64,000 bases of DNA from Jiella pacifica (GTDB taxonomy: Bacteria; Pseudomonadota; Alphaproteobacteria; Rhizobiales; Rhizobiaceae): NCBI RefSeq assembly GCF_010500815.1, contig NZ_JAAAMG010000017.1, positions 1 to 64,000 on the forward strand, given 5' to 3'. How positions within the stretch are numbered: position 1 is the first letter of the stretch; each line of letters starts with the position of its first letter. The notes beneath the pieces were generated by a model, which was given only the letters and a program-made list of their open reading frames with translations, was not told where the DNA came from and made no database searches. Positions 24,890-33,193 of the stretch are shown piece by piece. The translations under genes were made by a program, and so were the position numbers.

Positions 24890-26041
24890 TCAGTTTCGCG
24901 GCACGAGCGTGTCGCGGGTGATCTCCTCGACCTTGCGCACGCCGCACAAGGCCATGGTGAGATCGAGCTCTTTCCTGATGATGCTGAGGCAGCGCGCGAC
25001 GCCATCCTCGCCGAGGGCGCCGAGACCGTACATGTAGGCCCGGCCGATATGCGCCGCCTTGGCACCGAGCGCGAGCGCCCGGAAGACATCCTGGCCGGAG
25101 CGCACGCCGCTGTCGAAATGGACCTCCGTCTCATTGCCCACGGCGTCGACGATGGCGGGCAGAGCGTGGATGCTGGCGGGCGCTCCGTCGAGTTGGCGGC
25201 CACCATGGTTGGAGACGACGATGGCATCGGCGCCGGCAGACACGGCATGGCGCGCGTCCTCGGGGTCCATGATGCCCTTGAGGATCAGCTTGCCGCCCCA
25301 GCGCGCCTTCACCCAATCGACGGCCGCCCAGTCGAGCGTCTGGTCGAACTGCTCGCTGACCCAGAGCGCCATCGAGCTGGTGTCGTCGATATCCGGCGCA
25401 TGGCCGACGATGTTGCCGAAGCTGCGCCGTTTGGTGCGCAGCATGCCCCAGCACCAGCGCGGTTTGGTCATGAGGTTGGCGAGATTGGCGAGGGTCAGCT
25501 TGGGCGGGGTCGACAGGCCGTTCTTGATGTCCTTGTGGCGTTGTCCCTGGACCTGCAGGTCGAGGGTAAGGACGAGCGCCGAGCACCCGGCCGCCTTGGC
25601 GCGATCGATCAGATCGCCCATGAAGGTGCGGTCCTTCATCATGTAGAGCTGGAACCAGAAGGGGCGCTTGGTCGCCGCCGCCACATCTTCGATGGAACAC
25701 ACGCTCATCGTCGACATGGTGAAGGGAACGCCGAACGCCGCGGCGGCCCGGGCGGCGAGAATCTCTCCGTCGGCGCATTGCATTCCGGCAAGCCCAGCCG
25801 GGGCGAGGGCCAGCGGCATGGCGACGGGTTCACCCAGCAGCGTGGTTTCGCTCGATCGCCCCTCGATGTTGACCGCGACGCGCTGCCTGAAATTCCACTC
25901 CGCCATGTCGCGGGAGTTCGCCCGATAGGTCGCCTCGCTCCAGGAGCCGCAATCGACATAGTCGTAGAACATGCGCGGTACGCGGCGGCGCGCCAGGATC
26001 CTCAAGTCCTCAACCGCTGTGACGGTTCGGTCGATATTCAT
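24890..26041 (-). CDS. FMN-dependent alpha-hydroxy-acid dehydrogenase (L-lactate dehydrogenase type)
   Basis: A 383-aa TIM-barrel flavoprotein of the LldD/glycolate oxidase family. The signature SNHGGRQLDGAP holds the catalytic base H279; FYDYVDCGSWSEATYR, ALAPAGLAGMQCADGE and FDSGVRSGQDVFRALALGA are further landmarks. It oxidises an L-2-hydroxy acid to the 2-oxo acid, using FMN and usually feeding the quinone pool. First gene of the minus-strand operon and divergent from the SDR-FAH-TRAP operon. L-lactate is an attractive substrate if the FAH-family neighbour releases lactate, but mandelate- or glycolate-type substrates remain possible. Confidence 0.92.
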   Translation of the reverse strand: MNIDRTVTAVEDLRILARRRVPRMFYDYVDCGSWSEATYRANSRDMAEWNFRQRVAVNIEGRSSETTLLGEPVAMPLALAPAGLAGMQCADGEILAARAAAAFGVPFTMSTMSVCSIEDVAAATKRPFWFQLYMMKDRTFMGDLIDRAKAAGCSALVLTLDLQVQGQRHKDIKNGLSTPPKLTLANLANLMTKPRWCWGMLRTKRRSFGNIVGHAPDIDDTSSMALWVSEQFDQTLDWAAVDWVKARWGGKLILKGIMDPEDARHAVSAGADAIVVSNHGGRQLDGAPASIHALPAIVDAVGNETEVHFDSGVRSGQDVFRALALGAKAAHIGRAYMYGLGALGEDGVARCLSIIRKELDLTMALCGVRKVEEITRDTLVPRN

Positions 26042-26289
26042 GGGCAGTCATCGCCAGTTCTGCATTTCGAATGTCTTTTGGATCTAAAGTACGTTTTGGC
26101 GCACTGTCAAGCGACGGCAAAACCGAGACCACAACCTGTCTGTTAGGAATGCCCTTAGCCTCATCTCCGGTAGGCACTGTAGGGCTCCACACCATCGAAA
26201 AAGGATGGACTTGACGGCGCCGCCGCCAGCGTACAGGATATGCAAAATACATTATTGCCGCAGGGTGGATGCGGCGACGGGAGGAGAGG
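26042..26289. promoter_or_regulatory. Divergent promoter region of the catabolic island
   Basis: A 248-base gap between the lldD-like gene and the SDR gene. It is more AT-rich than its surroundings (for example ATATGCAAAATACATTATTG at 26239-26258). TTGACG at 26211-26216 may be a -35 for the plus-strand operon, but no good -10 is spaced from it. The GntR regulator at 30951-31952 is the obvious candidate to bind here. Confidence 0.4.
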
Positions 26290-27039
26290 ATGCAGCTGCA
26301 GGGCGATCCAGCCATAGCGGTCGTCACCGGCGGGGGCGGCGATCTCGGCCGCGCCACTGCGCTTCGGTTTGCGGCAGGCGGCATCGCGGTGGCGCTGCTC
26401 GACACGAGCCTCGACGCGGCTCGGCGGACGCTGGCCGAGATCGAGGCGAATGGCGGGCGCGGCCTCGCCCTGGCGGTCGACGTGACCCGCGCCGAAACGC
26501 TCGCGGCCGCGATCGACACGGTCGAGAGCGCCCTTGGAAAAGTGACGATCCTGGTCAGCAGCGCCGGCATCGAAGGCGCCGTCGAGCCGATCGGCACCTA
26601 TCCGGAGGACACGTTCGATCGCGTCATGGCGGTCAACGTCAAAGGCGTCTTCCTCGCCATGCAGGCCGTCCTGCCGCGGATGATCGCCCGCGGCGGCGGC
26701 AGCGTCGTCAATGTCGCCTCCACCTCGGCGATCCGCGGGCGCGGCGGGCTCGCCGGCTATGTCGCGAGCAAGCACGCCGTCCTCGGCCTGACGAAGGTTG
26801 CCGCGCTCGACGTCGGTGGGAGCGGCGTGCGCGTGAACGCGGTGCTTCCTGGGCCGATCGCGGGGCGGATGATCGAGAGTATCGAGCGCCGGAGCGAGGG
26901 CGGCGTGCGACGGGCAAACCCTGCCGCGCTCGCGCGTCCCGAGGATATCGCATCGACGATCGCCTTCCTGGCGTCGCCCGAGGCACGTCACGTCAACGGC
27001 GCCGCCTTCGTCGTCGATGGCGGCTCCACGCTGATTTGA
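26290..27039 (+). CDS. SDR-family NAD(P)-dependent oxidoreductase
   Basis: A 249-aa classical short-chain dehydrogenase. The cofactor motif is TGGGGDLG (13-20), D38 after the second strand suggests NAD, SSAG replaces NNAG, and the catalytic Y157-x3-K161 lies in GYVASK. It ends with the usual VNGAAFVVDGGSTLI. The ATG at 26290 is chosen over 26269 because GGGAGGAGAGG lies just upstream. It lies 22 bases before the FAH-family gene. In L-fucose and L-rhamnose non-phosphorylative pathways an SDR oxidises the 2-keto-3-deoxy acid at C4 before an FAH-family hydrolase acts; this pair has the same layout. Confidence 0.9.
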   Translation: MQLQGDPAIAVVTGGGGDLGRATALRFAAGGIAVALLDTSLDAARRTLAEIEANGGRGLALAVDVTRAETLAAAIDTVESALGKVTILVSSAGIEGAVEPIGTYPEDTFDRVMAVNVKGVFLAMQAVLPRMIARGGGSVVNVASTSAIRGRGGLAGYVASKHAVLGLTKVAALDVGGSGVRVNAVLPGPIAGRMIESIERRSEGGVRRANPAALARPEDIASTIAFLASPEARHVNGAAFVVDGGSTLI

Positions 27040-27061
27040 TGAACGAACGAGGACTTTTGCG

Positions 27062-27913
27062 ATGAAACTCTTGCGATTCGGCGAGCCCGGCAAGGAAAAG
27101 GTCGGCGCGATCGACGCCGATGGCGCGGTCCGGGACCTTTCGGGAAAGGTCCATGCTCTCGATTCCGCGAAGTTCGAGGGCGGGCTCCTCGACGAACTTG
27201 CAGGTCTCGACCTGGCCGAGTTCCCCGTGGTTACGGCGCCCGGTCGGCTCGGCGTGCCCTGGGAGGGGATCTCCAAATATATCTGCATCGGGCTCAACTA
27301 TTCCGACCATGCCGCCGAGGCCGGGATGCCGCTTCCGCAGCGGCCTATCGTGTTCCTGAAGGCGCCGTCGGCGATCTGCGGCCCCAATGACGACACCCTG
27401 CAGCCTGTCGGCTCGACGAAACTCGACTGGGAGGTCGAACTCGGCGTGGTGATCGGCCGCACGGCCCGCAACGTCTCCGAGGAGCGGGCTGCGGACTTCA
27501 TCGCCGGCTACTGCGTCCTCAACGACGTTTCCGAGCGTGCCTTCCAGATGGAGACGACGCAGTGGGCGAAGGGCAAGGGTTGCGACACCTTCGGCCCGAT
27601 CGGCCCCTGGCTGGTGACGCCGGACGAGATCGTCGATCCGGGGAAGCTGGACCTGTGGCTCGACGTCAACGGCGTGCGGATGCAGACCGGCAATACCGAC
27701 AAGATGGTCTTCCCCGTTGCCGCGCTCATCGCCGATCTCAGCCGCTGCATGACGCTGCTGCCCGGCGACGTGATCGCCACCGGCACCCCGCCCGGCGTCG
27801 GGATGGGCATCAAGCCCGAGCCCGTCTGGCTGAAGCCCGGCGACGTCGTCGAACTCGGCATCGCTGGGCTCGGGCAGCAACGGCAGACCGTGGTGGCGAC
27901 CCCGCCCATGTGA
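27062..27913 (+). CDS. Fumarylacetoacetate-hydrolase-family protein
   Basis: A 283-aa FAH-fold hydrolase or decarboxylase. The start MKLLRFGEPGKEKVGAID, then CIGLNYSDHAAEAG, the metal-binding LDWEVELGVVIG and TGTPPGVGMG are typical of the soluble FAH family, including 2,4-diketo-3-deoxy-L-rhamnonate/fuconate hydrolases. Those enzymes cleave to pyruvate and L-lactate. An isomerase/decarboxylase role in aromatic degradation is also common in the family. Position between an SDR and a TRAP transporter supports the sugar-acid role; sequence alone does not decide. Confidence 0.88.
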   Translation: MKLLRFGEPGKEKVGAIDADGAVRDLSGKVHALDSAKFEGGLLDELAGLDLAEFPVVTAPGRLGVPWEGISKYICIGLNYSDHAAEAGMPLPQRPIVFLKAPSAICGPNDDTLQPVGSTKLDWEVELGVVIGRTARNVSEERAADFIAGYCVLNDVSERAFQMETTQWAKGKGCDTFGPIGPWLVTPDEIVDPGKLDLWLDVNGVRMQTGNTDKMVFPVAALIADLSRCMTLLPGDVIATGTPPGVGMGIKPEPVWLKPGDVVELGIAGLGQQRQTVVATPPM

Positions 27914-28037
27914 TGGGCTCATGTGAGGGAGTCGGGCACCGGCAGGAGCGGGGCCTCGCCACTTGCGGTTCCAACGAAATGCAACGGCCGCCGGGAGCGA
28001 CATGGCGGTCGCAATCTGACCAAGAGGAGGAAACGAA

Positions 28038-29063
28038 ATGACGAAAGCCTTGAGGACCATCGCGGCCGCCGCACTGATCGCCGCCGCTCCGCTCGCGGGA
28101 CCTGCCGTGGCGCAGGACTACAACTGGTCGATCCAGAGCCTGTGGCAGGCCGGCACCGCCACGCAGCAGAGCTTCGAGCGCTTTGCCGAGGACGTCGCCA
28201 AACGGACCGACGGCCAGATCAAGATCCGCGCCCTGCCGGCCGACGCGGTCGTCGGAACTGCCGAGACCCTCGAAGCGGTGCAGATGGGCGTCCTCGACGG
28301 CGAACACAACGCGCCAGCCTACTGGACCGGCCGCGAGCCCGGCTTCGCGATCCTCGGCGGTCTCGTCGGCGCCTACCAGACGACCCAGCAGCTCCTCGAT
28401 TATCACTACGACAATGGTGGCCTGGAGCTCCTTCAGGAGGCCTACGAGCCGTTCGGTCTCTATCCGATCGGCGTTACCACCTGGGGCGCGGAATCGCTGC
28501 CTCTGCTCAAGCCCGTCGAGCATCCGAGCGACTTCAAGGGCATGAAGCTCAGGATGTCGAAGGGCATGTTCTCGGACGTCTTCGCGAGCTTCGGCGCGGT
28601 TCCGATCGAGATGGCGGGCACCGAAGTCTACAGCGCGCTCGACAAGGGCGTGGTCGACGGCGCCGACTGGGGCACGCTGTCGATGAACGAGGAACTCGGC
28701 TTCCACGACATCGCGAAATACGCGATCTATCCGAGCGTCCATTCGATGTCGATCGCCGACGTCGCGATCCGCAAGGAAGTCTGGGATGGGCTCACGCCCG
28801 AACTGCAGAAGACGCTGAAGGAGGCGGTGCGCGCCTTCGCCGACGACATGGCCGAGACCATGGCAAAGAAGGACGCCGAAGCTGCCGAGAAGCTGCGGGC
28901 GGAGGGCGTCACCCTCATCGACTGGAGCGACGAGGACAAGAAGGCGTTCCGCGCCGCGGCCATCGACGTCTGGAAGGCTTACGCCACGCGCAGCCCGTTC
29001 GCCCAGAAGGCTCTCGATAGCCAGCTCGCCTACATGAAGAAGATCGGCCTGATCGACGAGTAA
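28038..29063 (+). CDS. dctP: TRAP transporter substrate-binding protein (DctP family)
   Basis: A 341-aa periplasmic protein. The signal peptide MTKALRTIAAAALIAAAPLA is cleaved near AVAQ. The mature protein has the DctP fold landmarks VGTAETLEAVQMGVLDG, GMKLRM and GTEVYSALDKGVVDGADWG. It binds a carboxylate solute through the conserved arginine of the MKLRM region. It is preceded by AGGAGGAAA and followed by the two membrane subunits. The ligand should match the catabolic enzymes around it. Confidence 0.93.
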   Translation: MTKALRTIAAAALIAAAPLAGPAVAQDYNWSIQSLWQAGTATQQSFERFAEDVAKRTDGQIKIRALPADAVVGTAETLEAVQMGVLDGEHNAPAYWTGREPGFAILGGLVGAYQTTQQLLDYHYDNGGLELLQEAYEPFGLYPIGVTTWGAESLPLLKPVEHPSDFKGMKLRMSKGMFSDVFASFGAVPIEMAGTEVYSALDKGVVDGADWGTLSMNEELGFHDIAKYAIYPSVHSMSIADVAIRKEVWDGLTPELQKTLKEAVRAFADDMAETMAKKDAEAAEKLRAEGVTLIDWSDEDKKAFRAAAIDVWKAYATRSPFAQKALDSQLAYMKKIGLIDE

Positions 29064-29150
29064 TCTTCGCGAGGCAATCCCTCGTTGGCCCGTTCGCTTC
29101 GGCGAGCCGGCCTTTCGAACCTCGAACTCGCATCATCCAAGGTCGCCGCG

Positions 29151-29639
29151 GTGGAATATATCAGCCTCTTCAACCGAAAGCTCGGCGAGTACGGCTCCAT
29201 AGCCGCTTACTTCGCAGTCTTCGTCATCACGGTTTACGATGTCGCGATGCGATATTTCTTCCAGGCGCCTACGGTCTGGGGGCTGGAACTCGTCATCGCG
29301 ATCGCCGCCGTGCACTACGTTCTCGCCGGCGCATATGTCCTCGGCGAGGACAAGCATGTGCGGATCGACGTGATCTACCAGACGCTGCCCCAGAGGGCGC
29401 AGATGGTTCTCGACGTCGTGGCCATCGTGCTGTCGATGATCTTTCTCGCCGTCGTCGCCTACTACGGCGCCAAGCAGGCGCTTCCGGCCATCCGCAGCGG
29501 TGAGACGTCGGGTGGCGGATGGAACTCCCACGCTCCGATGATCATGAAGGCGGCGATCCCCTGCGGCGCCACGTTGATGATCCTCGAATGTATCAGCCGC
29601 CTGAAACTCGCCGTCGGGAGGCTTTCCCATGAGTGGTGA
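29151..29639 (+). CDS. dctQ: TRAP transporter small permease (DctQ family)
   Basis: A protein of about 162 aa with four predicted membrane helices: around GSIAAYFAVFVITVYDVAMRY, LELVIAIAAVHYVLAGAYVL, VLDVVAIVLSMIFLAVVAYY and the last near MKAAIPCGATLMILECI. The R-Y-F after helix one and GEDKHVRIDVIYQ between helices two and three are DctQ signatures. GTG at 29151 gives a usual family length; an in-frame TTG at 29085 is an alternative. It overlaps dctM by 11 bases. Confidence 0.88.
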   Translation: MEYISLFNRKLGEYGSIAAYFAVFVITVYDVAMRYFFQAPTVWGLELVIAIAAVHYVLAGAYVLGEDKHVRIDVIYQTLPQRAQMVLDVVAIVLSMIFLAVVAYYGAKQALPAIRSGETSGGGWNSHAPMIMKAAIPCGATLMILECISRLKLAVGRLSHEW

Positions 29640-30942
29640 GTGGCTGAGCCTTCTGACGCTGGGCCTTCTCCTCGTCCTGCTCGTCACCGGCATGCCGCTC
29701 GCGTTTGCGACCGGTCTGACCGCCGTCATCCTGACGCTCTCGACCTTCGGGCCGAACGCGCTCTACCTCATTCCGAGCCGGATGCTGACGCTGATGGGCA
29801 ATTACGCCCTGATCGCCGTGCCGATGTTCGTGCTGATGGGCTGCCTTCTCGAAAAGGCCGGCATCGTCGAGCGCCTGTTCCATGCCCTGCATGTCTGGTC
29901 GGGGAGGCTTCGGGGCGGTCTCGCCGTCGGCACGCTTCTGACCTCGACCATCCTCGCGGCGATGGTCGGCATCATCGGCGCCGAGATCGTCGTCCTCGGC
30001 CTCGTCTGCCTGCCGGCGATGCTGGCGCGCAAATACGACCGCGGGCTCGCGCTCGGCGTCATCTGCAGCGGCGGTTCGCTCGGCACGCTGTTGCCGCCGA
30101 GCATCGTCCTGATCGTCTACGGGCTGGTGGCGCAGGTCTCGATCGGCGAGCTCTTCCTCGCCGCGGTGCTGCCTGGGCTGCTGCTTGCCGGTCTCTACAT
30201 CGCTTATGTGGTGGTGATCTGCTACCTCCATCCCGAGAAGGGTCCGCTCGCCGATGCGGCCGATCTCGACATGCCGATCGGCGAAAAGGTCGCCCTCGGC
30301 AGGGCGCTGATCCTGCCACTTCTCCTCATCGGCGTGGTGCTCGGCTCGCTCTACACCGGGATCGCGACGCCGACGGAGACGGCCGGCATCGGCGTTCTCG
30401 GTGCGCTTATCCTGGTCTTCGTCAACGGCAAGTTTTCGTTCGGCATGATGGGCGACGTCCTCAAGCAGACGGGCAGCACGGTCGCGATGCTGACCTGGGT
30501 GTTCTTCGGCGCATCGGCGCTCGTCGGCATCTACACGCTCGGGGGAGGGACCTCGTTCCTTCAGGGAATGATCACCGACCTTCCGCTGCCGCCGCTCGGC
30601 ATCGTCGTGGTGATGATGCTGATCCTGATCGTTCTTGGCGCCTTCATCGACTGGATCGGCATCACCTTGCTCACCATGCCGATCTTCGTTCCGATCATCA
30701 GGGAGCTGGGCTACGATCCGATCTGGTTCGGCATCTTGTTCACGATGAACATGCAGATCTCCTATCTGACGCCGCCCTTCGGCCCGGCAGCCTTCTATCT
30801 GAAGGCCGTGGCGCCGCCGGATGTGACGCTTGGGGAAATCTTCCGATCGGTCGTTCCATTCGTGCTGCTTCAGGTCCTGGGCCTTGCCATCGTGCTGTTG
30901 TTCCCTCAGCTGACCCAGTTCCTGCCAGCGATGATGGGCTGA
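29629..30942 (+). CDS. dctM: TRAP transporter large permease (DctM family)
   Basis: A 437-aa membrane protein with about 12 helices that carries out sodium-driven solute import together with DctQ. Landmarks are GMPLAFATGLTAVI, the duplicated helical-hairpin motifs GSLGTLLPPSIVLIVYGL and IGITLLTMPIFVPII, and MNMQISYLTPPFGPAAFYL near the C-terminus. The start overlaps dctQ. It ends nine bases before the GntR regulator, so the regulator is probably part of the operon. Confidence 0.94.
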   Translation: MSGEWLSLLTLGLLLVLLVTGMPLAFATGLTAVILTLSTFGPNALYLIPSRMLTLMGNYALIAVPMFVLMGCLLEKAGIVERLFHALHVWSGRLRGGLAVGTLLTSTILAAMVGIIGAEIVVLGLVCLPAMLARKYDRGLALGVICSGGSLGTLLPPSIVLIVYGLVAQVSIGELFLAAVLPGLLLAGLYIAYVVVICYLHPEKGPLADAADLDMPIGEKVALGRALILPLLLIGVVLGSLYTGIATPTETAGIGVLGALILVFVNGKFSFGMMGDVLKQTGSTVAMLTWVFFGASALVGIYTLGGGTSFLQGMITDLPLPPLGIVVVMMLILIVLGAFIDWIGITLLTMPIFVPIIRELGYDPIWFGILFTMNMQISYLTPPFGPAAFYLKAVAPPDVTLGEIFRSVVPFVLLQVLGLAIVLLFPQLTQFLPAMMG

Positions 30943-30950
30943 TCGGGTTC

Positions 30951-31952
30951 ATGACGGAAAGAACCGCAACCTTCCGAGGTCAAGCAAGGGGTCGTTCGCT
31001 CAGCCAGCGGATCTACACGCTGCTGAAGACGATGATCGAGAACGGCCGCATCAAGGGCGGCGAACGATTGATGGAGACACAGGTCGCCAAGGCTTTCTCC
31101 GTCAGCCGCTCGCCGGCACGTGCCGCGCTGATGGACCTCTGCCATGACGGGCTTCTGGAGGAGATCGAGGGCGGCCAAGGCTACACCATCGTCAGTGCCA
31201 TGGCGTCCCCGCGGCCGGGCGAGCCCGCCGGGCTCGACAGCCTGCCCCTCGACACCACGCGCCAATGGGAGCGCATGTATACCGAGCTCGAGAAGGAGAT
31301 CGCGATGCGCGTCCTCTTCGGCTCGGTGCGGATCAACGAGCAGACGCTGGGGGAGCATTTCGGTGTCAGCCGCACGGTCACGCGCGATGTCCTGGCGCGA
31401 ATGAGCGGCGTCGGCCTCGTCGGGAAGGACCGTGCCGGTCATTGGCACGCCCACGAAGTGACGCCCGAGCGGATCGGCTATCTCTACGAGTTGCGCTGGA
31501 TCCTCGAGCCGCAGGCTCTGCTGCAGGCCTACCCGCTGATGCCGACCGGGGAGATCGACCGCGCCCATGAGCATACGGTCGATGTCCTGAGCCGTTCACC
31601 GATTGCCAGCGCCGAGTTCGACCGGGTGGAGGTCTATCTCCATGGGACGCTGCTCTCCTTCTGTCCGAACTCCGAGATTCTCGCGGCCTTGCAGCGCACA
31701 CAGGTCCTCTTCGTGCCGACCCGCTATCTCACCGACCCGCTCCTGGCGATCCCGATGGAGCTGATCGAGGACGCGCTGAAAGAGCATCTGCACATCCTGC
31801 AATGCCTCCTCGAAGGGCAACCGGAGAAGGCCGCGCAATATCTCGTGGACCACCTGAAGGTCGCGCAGGGGCGCTGGCTGCAGCGTTTCGAGATCGCCGC
31901 CAAGGCCGCACACTCGAAGATGCCGAGCTATCTGAGTATTTCTCGGGCCTGA
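30951..31952 (+). CDS. GntR-family regulator with two winged-helix domains (FCD-type)
   Basis: A 333-aa protein. Residues about 16-80 form a GntR winged helix (SQRIYTLLKTMIENGRIKGG, VAKAFSVSRSPARAALMDL, DGLLEEIEGGQGYTI). Residues about 108-170 form a second one (ELEKEIAMRVLFGSVRINE, LGEHFGVSRTVTRDVLARM, GLVGKDRAGHWHAHEV). Residues about 173-315 form an FCD-like ligand domain with metal-type residues in FDRVEVYLH and EHLHIL/VDHL. Ordinary FadR/FCD proteins have one HTH and are about 230 aa. It probably regulates the TRAP island and senses its substrate. The reading frame is continuous with an unrelated frame inside dctM; the ATG at 30951 is the first sensible start. Confidence 0.88.
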   Translation: MTERTATFRGQARGRSLSQRIYTLLKTMIENGRIKGGERLMETQVAKAFSVSRSPARAALMDLCHDGLLEEIEGGQGYTIVSAMASPRPGEPAGLDSLPLDTTRQWERMYTELEKEIAMRVLFGSVRINEQTLGEHFGVSRTVTRDVLARMSGVGLVGKDRAGHWHAHEVTPERIGYLYELRWILEPQALLQAYPLMPTGEIDRAHEHTVDVLSRSPIASAEFDRVEVYLHGTLLSFCPNSEILAALQRTQVLFVPTRYLTDPLLAIPMELIEDALKEHLHILQCLLEGQPEKAAQYLVDHLKVAQGRWLQRFEIAAKAAHSKMPSYLSISRA

Positions 31953-32057
31953 CCGTCATTCGCCTGAACGGGAAGTGTGCTGGAGCAAACCCGCCATTCC
32001 TCTCCAGACCTTCCTCTCCGCGGAAAACCGGGATTGTGGGAGTTCGCAACCGGATAT

Positions 32058-33137
32058 CTAAACCAGGCGCTCTCCGCTCGACTTGTCGAACAGGTGGAAA
32101 TCGCGAGGATCGGCGGTGAGATGGATGAGGTCTCCCTCGCGCACACCCGGCCGTCCGCGGAAGGTCGCGACGGCGGGTGTCGAGCCGATCCGACCGTGCA
32201 TCTGCAGCTCTGCGCCCGTCGGCTCGACCAGGTCGACATGAAACGGGAAGCGTGCGGACCCGTCGCCGTCCGAGGCGAGTTCGAGATGCTCGGGTCTGAC
32301 ACCGAAGACGACCTTCGTACCCGCCGTGGCAGCGCTTCGAACCGGCAGCGGGACGACGAGGTCATCGATCCGGACCACGCTCTTGCCGCCCGAGGTTTCG
32401 AGCGTCGCGTCGAACATGTTCATCGCGGGGGAACCGATGAAGGAGGCGACGAAGACATTCGCCGGACGATCGTAGACGTCGAGCGGCGCTCCCACCTGCT
32501 CAATGCGCCCGGCGTTGAGCACCACCACCTTGTCGGACATGGTCATCGCCTCGATCTGGTCGTGGGTCACGTAGATCAGGGTCGTTCCGAGACGTTTTTG
32601 CAGCGTGCGGATTTCGCTGCGCATCTGGACGCGCAGCTTGGCGTCGAGATTGGAGAGCGGCTCGTCGAATAGGAAGACCTGGGGCTGCCGGACGATCGCG
32701 CGGCCCATCGCGACGCGCTGGCGTTGGCCGCCCGATAGCTCCTTGGGATAGCGGCCGAGATACGGCGCCAGGCCGAGCAGGTCGGCGGCCTGGCGAACGG
32801 CGGGCGCGATGTCGGCCTTCGCCACGTTTCTGAGGCGCAGGCTGAAACCCATGTTCTCGGCCACGGTCAGATGCGGATAGAGCGCGTAGTTCTGAAAGAC
32901 CATGGCGATGTCCCGGTCCTTCGGCGCGACGGCATTGATGACCCGTCCGTCGAGCGAGATCTCGCCGCCGGTGATCGGCTCGAGCCCGGCGATCATCCGC
33001 AACAGGGTGGATTTGCCGCAGCCCGACGCGCCGATCAGCGAGACGAATTCGCCTTCGGCAATCGACAGGTCGACGTCGTGGATGACCTCGACCTTGCCAT
33101 AGGCCTTTTTGAGGCGACTGATTTCGACGGTGGCCAT
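32058..33137 (-). CDS. Carbohydrate ABC transporter ATP-binding protein (UgpC/MsmK type)
   Basis: A 359-aa ATPase. Walker A is GASGCGKSTLLRM, the signature LSGGQRQRVAMGRAIV, Walker B VFLFDEPLSNLD and the switch histidine is in IYVTHDQIEAMTMSD. A C-terminal TOBE/OB regulatory domain occupies about 235-359. It energises the permeases at 34177-35969. It is the last gene of the minus-strand amino-sugar operon, 56 bases after the SIS gene. Between its end and the convergent GntR gene (31953-32057) I see nothing. Confidence 0.94.
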   Translation of the reverse strand: MATVEISRLKKAYGKVEVIHDVDLSIAEGEFVSLIGASGCGKSTLLRMIAGLEPITGGEISLDGRVINAVAPKDRDIAMVFQNYALYPHLTVAENMGFSLRLRNVAKADIAPAVRQAADLLGLAPYLGRYPKELSGGQRQRVAMGRAIVRQPQVFLFDEPLSNLDAKLRVQMRSEIRTLQKRLGTTLIYVTHDQIEAMTMSDKVVVLNAGRIEQVGAPLDVYDRPANVFVASFIGSPAMNMFDATLETSGGKSVVRIDDLVVPLPVRSAATAGTKVVFGVRPEHLELASDGDGSARFPFHVDLVEPTGAELQMHGRIGSTPAVATFRGRPGVREGDLIHLTADPRDFHLFDKSSGERLV

Positions 33138-33193
33138 CGGCGCCCTCCGGGGTAGTGGGTGGTTGCAGCTATCCGCAGGATCGCGGCGGCCGT

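Noticed and set aside
29640-31952. A 770-aa frame joining dctM region and GntR regulator
   Set aside because: The first 437 codons are an out-of-frame reading of dctM; the regulator starts at the ATG at 30951.
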